Below the pieces are notes generated by a model. That model had not been told where the DNA came from, made no database searches, and saw only the letters and a program-made list of their open reading frames with translations. From an uncultured Bacteroidales bacterium (GTDB lineage Bacteria; Bacteroidota; Bacteroidia; Bacteroidales; P3), in contig ONBB01000001.1 of the NCBI GenBank assembly GCA_900315935.1, positions 1 through 64,000 of the forward strand: DNA of 64,000 nt. The letters run 5' to 3'. A program made the position numbers and the translations under genes. Below, piece after piece: positions 1 through 6,580 of this stretch (position 1 is its first letter; every line of letters begins with the position of its first letter).

Positions 1-301
1 CGACGGGGGCGTGTGTACGGCCGAAGCAGTGCTTGTTCATCTTGACGAAGGCGTTGCCCTCGGTCATCTGGTCGCGGGCGGCGCGCTCGCGCAAGCCCAG
101 CAATAACGCCTGCCGCGCCGTGGCCGCGAAGCGCACCATCGACACAAACCACTCGCGTTCAAGTCGCTGGCTCTCCGTGTTCGGATAGTTTATCTCCTTG
201 CGGTAGGCACGCACCACCTGTCGTCCGCGCCACAGGTAGCCCACCACCGTGCCCACCTTCCCCGAGAAGGCCCCGAGGATGCCTTGATGTAATTTTGCCA
301 T
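1..301 (-). CDS. DUF6266 family protein, C-terminus cut off by the window edge
   Basis: This is the first 100 codons of a minus-strand gene that runs off the left edge. The start is the ATG at 299-301 and the protein begins MAKLHQGILGAFSGKVGTVV. The opening, with its GxFSGKVGTVVG core followed by a WRGRQVVRA stretch, is the conserved N-terminus of DUF6266, a family of about 200 residues known mostly from Bacteroidota and of unknown function. Members are often small and multicopy. No signal peptide or membrane segment is visible in the portion present. The 270 bases upstream are AT-rich and hold no other gene, so it is probably transcribed alone. The family call rests on memory of the N-terminal motif. 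Confidence 0.7.
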   Translation of the reverse strand, partial: MAKLHQGILGAFSGKVGTVVGYLWRGRQVVRAYRKEINYPNTESQRLEREWFVSMVRFAATARQALLLGLRERAARDQMTEGNAFVKMNKHCFGRTHAPV

Positions 302-493
302 ATCTATGTGTTTTAATGTTTTACGACAACCCTGACAACATTTGAAAGCGCAACATGCACCATCCACCCTGCCGGCGAGTGCCAGTAGTCGCTGTTGTCG
401 TCAGAAATAGATTGTCGTCAAAAAAAGTTGCTATATATAATATAACGCAGAAATTATGGCACCTTTGATTTTTAACTAAAATTTAACACTTCG

Positions 494-536
494 ACCACTC
501 CCCTAGCATTGCCGAAGGGAGGAAGAAGAGGGTGCC
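494..536 (-). repeat. Dispersed intergenic repeat, CT-rich module (copy 1)
   Basis: Read on the minus strand this starts CACCCTCTTCTTCCTC, continues CCTTCGG and ends in a CTAGGGGAGTGGT stretch. The same arrangement recurs at 11893, 31862 and 59881. Its inner half (CCCCTAGCATTGCC on the plus strand) also resembles the CCCCTAGAATTGCC of the repeat at 54257, which links the two repeat types. It lies 40 bases past the end of the Na/Pi transporter gene. Confidence 0.6.
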
Positions 537-542
537 AGTGGA

Positions 543-559
543 GCGCTGGTTGTCAGCGC
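543..559 (-). terminator. Weak hairpin past the Na/Pi transporter gene
   Basis: GCGCTG, a five-base loop and CAGCGC form a short stem 16 bases past the stop codon. There is no T-run, so intrinsic termination here is doubtful. Confidence 0.25.
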
Positions 560-575
560 GTTGTGTAGGTGTGGA

Positions 576-2315
576 TTACTCGTCGACGTGCTTGCGCGAG
601 CCGTCGATGGCCTCGGTTACGTTGATGGCGTAGTCGCCCAGTTTCTCGTACTGTGCGTAGAGGCTGCTGTAGGCGTTGCCGATGGAGTAGTCGTACACGC
701 CCAGCTTCAGCGCGTCGAGGTGCTGCGAGCGCAGGCGGTCGCGGTAGGCGTTGATCTCGTGCTCGGCGGCGTATGCGGCGTCGAGGTCCACGTGGTCGTA
801 GTCATGCAGGTTGCTGTCCATGATCTGCAGCGCCTTCTCCACCAGCTCGCGCATGTGCTCCAGGTTGGCGTTCTGCCCGGCGTCGAAGTGGACGGCGTCC
901 TCGCGCTTGTTCTTGCGCGTCATGGCGATTTGGTAGATGGTGTCGCCGATGGACTCCAGGTTGTCTATGATGCGCAGCATGGTGCTGATGCGTTCGGAGG
1001 CGTGCTGGCTGACGTCGCCCGAGCCGACACGGGTGAGGAACTTGGCGATTTCGAGCTCCATGCGGTCGGTGATGTCCTCGTACTTGGTGATGCGCTGCAT
1101 GATGCCGTCGAACTCCTCCTCGCTCTCGGCCGTGCGCAGCCCCGGCAGGAAGGTGTACATCCGCAGCACTCGCTTGGAGAACTCCTCGATTTCGCTCTTC
1201 GCGCTCTGCAGGTTCAGCTCGGCTGTCGAGAGCCAGTTGCCCTCGATATAGGTCAGGCGGAAGTCGTCCTCCGTGCGTTCCTCGTCCTTGCTCTTGACCA
1301 TCCAGTCCACGATGCGCAGGATCTGCGGGATGAAGAAGGCAAGGATGACCGTGTTGCCGACGTTGAACACCGTGTGGAACAGCGAGATGGCCATCGGAAC
1401 CGACTCGCGATTGTAGTCAGCGTCGCTCACCGGGGCATAGGGGCTGCAGCCGGTGATGCCCTCGGTCAGCTGCGCGATGAGGCGCATCAGGGGCGAGAAG
1501 ACCGCCAGCGTGATGAGCACACCCACCACGTTGAACACCAGGTGCGCGCGCGCGGCCTTCTTGCCGGCCGTGTTGGCCACCATCGCCGCCAGGTTGGCCG
1601 TGATGGTGGTGCCTATGTTCTGACCCATCACCAGCGCCACCGCCACGTCGAACCCTATCCAGCCGTTGTAGCACATCACCAGCGTGATGGCCATCACCGC
1701 CGCCGACGCCTGCACCAGGCAGGTCAGCAAAGCCCCGATGACGATGAACAGAAGTATCGAGCCGAAGCCGTAGTCGCTCATCGTGGCCAGCGCCTGCAGG
1801 AAGGCAGGGTACTCCTCCAGGTTCGGCATCGCCGCCTGCAGCAGGTCCATGCCGATAAGCAACAGCGCCAGACCTATGACCGACTGGCCGATGGACTTCA
1901 TGCGGTCCTTGTGCGAAAAGATAAAGAAAAGGCTCACCGTGGCCAGCAGCATCGGCAGGCTGAAACCCTCCGCGCTGCCGCCCAGGCCGAAAAGGGTGAT
2001 AATCCACGCCGTAACCGTGGTGCCGATATTGGCGCCCATGATGACCGCCACCGCACCCGCCAGCGAGAGCAGGCCGGCGTTGACGAAGCTCACCACCATC
2101 ACCGTCGTGGCCGACGAGCTCTGGATGGCCGCCGTAACCACCGTGCCGGTCAGGATGCCGCTCACAGGTTTCCCCGTGAAACGGCTCAGCACCGCCCTCA
2201 TCCTCGAGCCCGCTATCTTCTGAAGGCCCTCGCTCATCAGTTTCATAGCAAAGAGAAACACGGCCAGCGCACCGGCTAAATTCAAGACAATGAATATGAT
2301 ATCTGTTGCAGACAT
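576..2315 (-). CDS. Na/Pi cotransporter family protein with PhoU-like tail
   Basis: This 579-residue inner-membrane protein belongs to the NptA/YjbB type of sodium-phosphate symporters or phosphate exporters. Two related membrane repeats are visible. The first has QSSSATT near residue 65 and GANIGTT at 94-100. The second has QASAAVM near 200 and GQNIGTT near 235. Such paired QSS and G-N-IGTT signatures are typical of the Na_Pi_cotrans family (PF02690). From about residue 345 the protein is hydrophilic and helical, with repeated heptad-like stretches, as expected for the PhoU-like cytosolic domain often fused to these transporters. The length fits the fused family. It stands alone, with a possible promoter just upstream. 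Transport direction cannot be read from sequence. Confidence 0.9.
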   Translation of the reverse strand: MSATDIIFIVLNLAGALAVFLFAMKLMSEGLQKIAGSRMRAVLSRFTGKPVSGILTGTVVTAAIQSSSATTVMVVSFVNAGLLSLAGAVAVIMGANIGTTVTAWIITLFGLGGSAEGFSLPMLLATVSLFFIFSHKDRMKSIGQSVIGLALLLIGMDLLQAAMPNLEEYPAFLQALATMSDYGFGSILLFIVIGALLTCLVQASAAVMAITLVMCYNGWIGFDVAVALVMGQNIGTTITANLAAMVANTAGKKAARAHLVFNVVGVLITLAVFSPLMRLIAQLTEGITGCSPYAPVSDADYNRESVPMAISLFHTVFNVGNTVILAFFIPQILRIVDWMVKSKDEERTEDDFRLTYIEGNWLSTAELNLQSAKSEIEEFSKRVLRMYTFLPGLRTAESEEEFDGIMQRITKYEDITDRMELEIAKFLTRVGSGDVSQHASERISTMLRIIDNLESIGDTIYQIAMTRKNKREDAVHFDAGQNANLEHMRELVEKALQIMDSNLHDYDHVDLDAAYAAEHEINAYRDRLRSQHLDALKLGVYDYSIGNAYSSLYAQYEKLGDYAINVTEAIDGSRKHVDE

Positions 2316-2341
2316 AACTCTTTTATATTAATTTCCGACTG

Positions 2342-2349
2342 CAAAAGTA
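2342..2349 (-). promoter_or_regulatory. Possible -7 element for the Na/Pi transporter gene
   Basis: Read on the minus strand this is TACTTTTG, matching the Bacteroidota -7 box TAnnTTTG, 27 bases before the ATG. No clear TTTG partner lies about 20 bases further upstream. Confidence 0.4.
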
Positions 2350-2397
2350 CATATAATATGCTTACCTCCCTGTTACGTTTTTGTTAAGTTTTGGCAC

Positions 2398-2426
2398 AAA
2401 AAAAGGAGCCTGCCGAAGCAGGCTCC
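2398..2426 (-). terminator. Rho-independent terminator of the HU gene
   Basis: On the minus strand GGAGCCTGC, a TTCG tetraloop and GCAGGCTCC form a perfect 9-bp stem followed by seven T residues. It starts 27 bases past the HU stop codon. This is one of the clearest terminators in the window. Confidence 0.9.
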
Positions 2427-2453
2427 AGTTCTAAAGACTGTCAAACAGTAAGC

Positions 2454-2714
2454 TTAGATGAGCTTGCTGCCGGCTTTGAACTTGGCGACCTTCTTGGCGG
2501 CCACTTTGACGGGCTTGCCAGTGCGGGGGTTCTTGGCGGTGCGGGCTTTGCGCTTCACAACGCTGAAGGTGCCGAAGCCAATGAGGGTAACTTTCTCACC
2601 CTTCTTCAGCTGCTCCTGGATGGTCTCGAAGCAAGCGGTCATAGCCTGTTTGGCGGCAACTTTGGTCATGCCGGTTTTGTCGGCCATTGCATTAACAAGT
2701 TCGGTTTTGTTCAT
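2454..2714 (-). CDS. HU family DNA-binding protein
   Basis: This 86-residue histone-like protein starts MNKTELVNAMADKTGMTKVA and contains the family signature around GFGTFSVVKRKARTAKNPRTG at roughly residues 47-67, the beta-arm that inserts into the DNA minor groove. The length and Lys/Arg/Ala-rich composition are typical of HU-beta homodimers, which bend and compact DNA. The gene has its own promoter at 2774-2806 and a strong terminator at 2398-2426, so it is a monocistronic unit. The plus-strand frame opposite it is open but has no protein-like features. Confidence 0.95.
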   Translation of the reverse strand: MNKTELVNAMADKTGMTKVAAKQAMTACFETIQEQLKKGEKVTLIGFGTFSVVKRKARTAKNPRTGKPVKVAAKKVAKFKAGSKLI

Positions 2715-2773
2715 GTTGATTGGGGTTTTAATGGGTTATTAAATGTTTGGTTTCTTGTCGATTAATCACGCTG

Positions 2774-2806
2774 CAAATGTAAGAACTTTTTTTTGTTTGC
2801 ACCAAA
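2774..2806 (-). promoter_or_regulatory. Promoter of the HU gene
   Basis: On the minus strand TTTG (2803-2806) is followed after 21 bases by TACATTTG (2774-2781), a full match to the Bacteroidota sigma-ABfr promoter. The implied start site gives a leader of roughly 55 bases. Confidence 0.75.
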
Positions 2807-2847
2807 TTTTTTTTCAAATTTTTTTAGTAAAACTTAAGGCGCTTTCG

Positions 2848-3783
2848 CTAATCGACTAATACCCAATTACTTATATTTTTTCCGCAAAGGAATTCTTCGA
2901 CGTTATTTTTCCGTTTTCCGCTCATTTGCAGGCTCAAAATGTTGACAAAACCATCGTTTGTGCTGATTTTTAGAGTCTTTTTTCCATCGCATGCGAGGGC
3001 TTTTGCAGTGCCTGTCGGGGCGGGCGTGAATGTAGCTTTGTAGATTTTGAACGGCACCTCTTCGCCCTCGGGCGAGCGGAGGGTCAGCGTGGCAGCGGGG
3101 TAGGGGGCGAGGCCGCGGATGAAGTCGACCACGCGCTGGCCGGGTTGGCCGAAGTCGATGCGGGTGTCCTCCTTGAAGATCTTGGGTGCCGTGGTGGGTG
3201 TGCCCTGCTGGGGGGTGGGGGTGAGGGTGCCGGCGGCCAGGCCGTCGAGGGTGCGCACCACGAGGTCGCGACCCATCTCGGCCAGCCGGTCGTGCAGGGT
3301 GCCGGCGTTGTCGTCGGGGGTGATGGGGGTCTCGGCGCGCAGCAGGATGTGCCCCTCGTCAATCTGGTGGTTGAGCAGGAAGGTGGTTACGCCGGTGCGC
3401 TCTTCACCGCGGATGATGGCCCAGTTGATGGGTGCCGCGCCGCGGTAGGCCGGCAGGAGCGAGGCGTGGAGGTTGAAGGTGCCGTGGGGCGGCATGTTCC
3501 ACACCGCCTCGGGCAGCATGCGGAAGGCCACGACGACGAAGATGTCTGCCTGGTAGCTCCGCAGGGTCTCGAGGAATTCGGGGTCGCGCAGGCGTTCGGG
3601 CTGCAGCAGGGGCAGCTGGTGGTCGAGGGCATACTGCTTGACGGGGCTGAAGATGACCTTCTGTCCGCGCCCTGCCTGTCGGTCGGGCACGGTTACCACG
3701 GCCACCACCTCGTGGCTGGAGCAGTGGATGGCGTCGAGGCTCTCGACGGCGAAGTCGGGGGTGCCAAAATAGACTATCTTCAC
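2848..3783 (-). CDS. fmt: Methionyl-tRNA formyltransferase
   Basis: This 311-residue cytosolic enzyme transfers a formyl group from 10-formyl-THF to initiator Met-tRNA. The N-terminus KIVYFGTPDFAVESLDAI is the family start. The catalytic triad is visible as Asn104 and His106 in FNLHASLLPAYRG and Asp142 in NHQIDEGHIL, and the folate-binding SLLPxYRG loop covers residues 108-115. The C-terminal tRNA-binding domain begins near residue 205, and the total length is normal. It is the last gene of the S46-rpoN/M23-ribH-fmt run and overlaps ribH by 4 bases (ATGA), which suggests coupled translation. Confidence 0.96.
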   Translation of the reverse strand: MKIVYFGTPDFAVESLDAIHCSSHEVVAVVTVPDRQAGRGQKVIFSPVKQYALDHQLPLLQPERLRDPEFLETLRSYQADIFVVVAFRMLPEAVWNMPPHGTFNLHASLLPAYRGAAPINWAIIRGEERTGVTTFLLNHQIDEGHILLRAETPITPDDNAGTLHDRLAEMGRDLVVRTLDGLAAGTLTPTPQQGTPTTAPKIFKEDTRIDFGQPGQRVVDFIRGLAPYPAATLTLRSPEGEEVPFKIYKATFTPAPTGTAKALACDGKKTLKISTNDGFVNILSLQMSGKRKNNVEEFLCGKNISNWVLVD

Positions 3784-4274
3784 GGCAGAGAAACGGCGAT
3801 GTCGGTGAAACGGAGCATCTTCAGTGCGGCGATGGCGCCTTCAACGCCCTTGTTGCCGTGGCGGCCGCCGGCGCGGTCGAGAGCCTGTTCCATGGTGTCG
3901 CAGGTGAGGACACTGAAGATGACGGGTTTGTGATTCGCTAGCGAAACATTGCTGAGTCCCTGCGAGACAGCCTGGCAGATGAACTCGAAATGGCGTGTCT
4001 CACCCTGGATGACACAGCCGATGCAGATGACGGCATCGATAGAGTCGAGTTCGGCGAGGGTGTCGGCGGCATAGGTAAGTTCATAGGTGCCGGGGACACG
4101 GTAGATGCGTATGTTCTCAGGCTTGACGCCGTTTTGACGCAGGGTACTTACGGCACCCTCGAGCATGGCGTCTGTAACCTCGGGGTTCCATTCGGCGGCG
4201 ACGACGGCAACGGTGTAGGGTTGTCCGGAGGGGACTGCGGTGGGGTCGTAGTCGGAGAGGTTGGTCTTTTTCAT
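3780..4274 (-). CDS. ribH: 6,7-dimethyl-8-ribityllumazine synthase
   Basis: This 164-residue enzyme of riboflavin synthesis condenses 5-amino-6-ribitylamino-uracil with 3,4-dihydroxy-2-butanone 4-phosphate. The catalytic histidine is His95 in IQGETRHFEF. The phosphate-binding GRHGNKG segment near residues 137-143 and the RVPGTYEL motif near 59-66 are present. The length matches the family (150-165), and the protein should form pentamers or 60-mers. It lies 11 bases after the RpoN-M23 gene and overlaps fmt by 4 bases. No FMN riboswitch is visible upstream, as expected inside an operon. Confidence 0.95.
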   Translation of the reverse strand: MKKTNLSDYDPTAVPSGQPYTVAVVAAEWNPEVTDAMLEGAVSTLRQNGVKPENIRIYRVPGTYELTYAADTLAELDSIDAVICIGCVIQGETRHFEFICQAVSQGLSNVSLANHKPVIFSVLTCDTMEQALDRAGGRHGNKGVEGAIAALKMLRFTDIAVSLP

Positions 4275-4285
4275 GGGGATGGAGT

Positions 4286-6577
4286 TTAGAAGTCTTTTAT
4301 ATTATATGTATTGGTTGTTGTAGCGGGGCGGCGTTTGCCTTTGGGCATTTCTTTTATTTGGCTGGCATCGGGCTTGTGGTGCGACTCTTGTCCTGCACCG
4401 GGTTTGCGGATGCCGAAATAGCTCTTGTTGAGGTGCAGCCGGCGGGTGCGGAGGGTGTAGTTGTCGAAGTCGAGTATCCACTCGGGGTCGAAGGTCTGGT
4501 AGAGGAAGCGGCATTCGAAGTGCAGGTGCGGGCCGGTGCTGTTGCCGGTGTTGCCGCCGAGGCCCAGCACCTCGCCGGCTTCCACCTGCTGGTGGGGCTG
4601 CACGTTGATTTTGGAGAGGTGCCCGTAAAGGGTCTCCAGGCCGTTGGGGTGGCGCACGACGACACAGTTGCCGTAGCCGCCCATGCGTGCCGCCACGCGC
4701 ACGATGCCGCCGAAAGCGGCATGGACGGGGTCGCCGGTGTTGAGGGCTATGTCTACGCCGTGGTGCCCGCGCTGCCAGCGCCAGCCGTAGTTGGAGGACT
4801 TCGTCTTTTTCACCGGGAAGCAGAAGTCGGCCGTGTCGGTGGCCAGTCGGAGGATAATCTCGTCGGGCAGCATGTCGAGTTGTGTGCGCCCATGGGGATT
4901 GACGCGGTGTTGGGGAAAGGCGTCGTACCAAAGAGGCACCATGGCACGGTCGAGGGTAGGCTTGGCCGCAGCGGTGTCTTTGGCGGCAGGGGTGGGTTGG
5001 ACGGGCTTGCGCTCGGGTGCAGCTGTGGGTTTGGGCTTGTTGGGATCCACCTTCTTGACCACCTTGGGCGGATTCTTGGCGCGTTCCATGCGCACGGCGA
5101 TGAGTGAGTCGAAATAGGACTGCTGAGCTTCGACGGAGCCCAGGCCGCCGAGGAGGATGAGCAGCAGGATGAGGGCCCGCCGCAGGCGGGCCACGGGGAT
5201 GCCCAGCTGTTCGCGGTACTTGGCCACGGTGCGCCGTGCCAGCGGGTAGCCTTGGGATTTAAGCAGGCTGGCCAGGGCATCGTCCGAGAGCGGCGCCTGC
5301 TTGTTTTCGGCGGCGATGGCGTCGGAGAGGTGCTGCTTGATGGCTTCGACCGACACCTCCTCGCCATCCTCGCCCATCATGCCCTTGGAGAAGCAGTCCT
5401 TGAGTGGTATGGTGCCGAAGTCGGTCTGAAGGTATTTGCTGTTGGCCATGCGGCTCACGGTGCTGATGTCCAAGCCCGTGGCCTCGGCCACTTCGCGCTG
5501 GCGCAGGGGCTGCATCTGGTCGGGGTCGCCGGTGAGCAGGAATCGGCGCTGGTGGCGGATGAGGTAGCGCATGATGCGCACGATGGTGTCGTGGCGCTGT
5601 TGCAGCAGGTCGATAAATCCCTGCGCGTCGGCCTGCTTCGAGCGCAGGAACTGGATGGTCTCGCGGTCGCCTTTGCTCTTCTCCATCTCGGCCAGGAGGT
5701 CGGTGTAGTAGGTGTTGAGCGATAGGCGTGGCAAGTTGCCGTCGTTGAGGTAGAACGAGAGTTGTCCTTCGTGCTGTTGCAGGATGATGTCGGGGGTGAA
5801 TATCTGGGCAGTGAGGTCGCTTTCGGCCTCCGAACTGCCGGGCTTGGGGTTCAGGCGGCGGATGAAGGCGGCAGCCTCCTCCAGCTCTTCCTGGCTGATG
5901 CCCAGGGTGGAGCAGATGCGCTCGTAGCGGTGGTTGGCCAGGTCGTCGAAGTGCTTCTCCACCACCTTCAAGGCGTTGCCGACCACCGCCGAGTGCTCCA
6001 TGCGGTGCAATTGCAGCAGGAGGCACTCCTGCAGGTTGCGGGCACCGATGCCGGGCGGGTCGAGGCTTTGGACAATGCGGAGCACGTCAAGCACTTCCCC
6101 GCGCGAGGCGTCGATGCCTTGGCGGAAGGCCAGGTCGTTGGTCAGCAGGTCGATGTCGCGAGCCAGGTAGCCGGCATCGTCGAGCGACCCGATAAGCTCG
6201 GTGGCGATGCGCTGCTGGCGGTCGCTGAGGTCGCGGCTGACAAGCTGCGAGGTGAGCCGGTCGGCGAAGGAACTGCTGTCGGCCACGATGAACTCGTGCT
6301 GCCGGATGTTGGGGTCTCTCTCGATGTACTCGCGGTAGTCGTATCCGAAGTCATCCTCGTCGCTGTCCCAGTCGGAGCGGTCGTTGTCCGAGGCCGAGAC
6401 GATGTCGTCCAGGTTGTCGGTATTGGCGGGTGCCTCGGCATCGAGGAGGGGGTTCTTCTCGATCTCCTCCTTGATGGCTTGTTCCAAGTCAGTAACAGGC
6501 AACTGCAGCAGACGCATCAGTTGTATCTGTTGCGGTGAAAACTTCTGCTGCAGTTGCTGTCGCTGGACTTGTTTCAT
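4286..6577 (-). CDS. rpoN: RNA polymerase sigma-54 factor fused in frame to a signal-anchored M23 endopeptidase
   Basis: This is a single uninterrupted frame of 763 codons. Residues 1-461 are a complete sigma-54 factor. They comprise the Gln/Leu-rich activator region (LSPQQIQLM-like, 14-25), an acidic linker, the core-binding domain, a helix-turn-helix (REVAEATGLDISTVSRMANS) and the RpoN box ARRTVAKYRE at 447-456. The frame then continues without a stop through ARLRR, a hydrophobic stretch (about 468-484, ending SVEA) and a Pro/Lys linker. It ends in an M23 metallopeptidase domain with zinc ligands His605, Asp609 and His686, plus His653 and His684. Separate rpoN genes normally end just after the RpoN box. 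An in-frame GTG (codon 462, 5192-5194) would give a 302-residue M23 protein with an ordinary signal peptide. Either the product is a membrane-tethered sigma factor, or M23 is translated from the internal GTG. It follows the S46 peptidase gene by 3 bases. Confidence 0.9.
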   Translation of the reverse strand: MKQVQRQQLQQKFSPQQIQLMRLLQLPVTDLEQAIKEEIEKNPLLDAEAPANTDNLDDIVSASDNDRSDWDSDEDDFGYDYREYIERDPNIRQHEFIVADSSSFADRLTSQLVSRDLSDRQQRIATELIGSLDDAGYLARDIDLLTNDLAFRQGIDASRGEVLDVLRIVQSLDPPGIGARNLQECLLLQLHRMEHSAVVGNALKVVEKHFDDLANHRYERICSTLGISQEELEEAAAFIRRLNPKPGSSEAESDLTAQIFTPDIILQQHEGQLSFYLNDGNLPRLSLNTYYTDLLAEMEKSKGDRETIQFLRSKQADAQGFIDLLQQRHDTIVRIMRYLIRHQRRFLLTGDPDQMQPLRQREVAEATGLDISTVSRMANSKYLQTDFGTIPLKDCFSKGMMGEDGEEVSVEAIKQHLSDAIAAENKQAPLSDDALASLLKSQGYPLARRTVAKYREQLGIPVARLRRALILLLILLGGLGSVEAQQSYFDSLIAVRMERAKNPPKVVKKVDPNKPKPTAAPERKPVQPTPAAKDTAAAKPTLDRAMVPLWYDAFPQHRVNPHGRTQLDMLPDEIILRLATDTADFCFPVKKTKSSNYGWRWQRGHHGVDIALNTGDPVHAAFGGIVRVAARMGGYGNCVVVRHPNGLETLYGHLSKINVQPHQQVEAGEVLGLGGNTGNSTGPHLHFECRFLYQTFDPEWILDFDNYTLRTRRLHLNKSYFGIRKPGAGQESHHKPDASQIKEMPKGKRRPATTTNTYNIKDF

Positions 6578-6580
6578 TGT

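Noticed and set aside
561-2279. Long plus-strand open frame opposite the Na/Pi transporter gene
   Set aside because: It is a GC-driven shadow: Val/His/Gln/Arg-rich with no domain, signal or start context, while the minus frame is a clear transporter.
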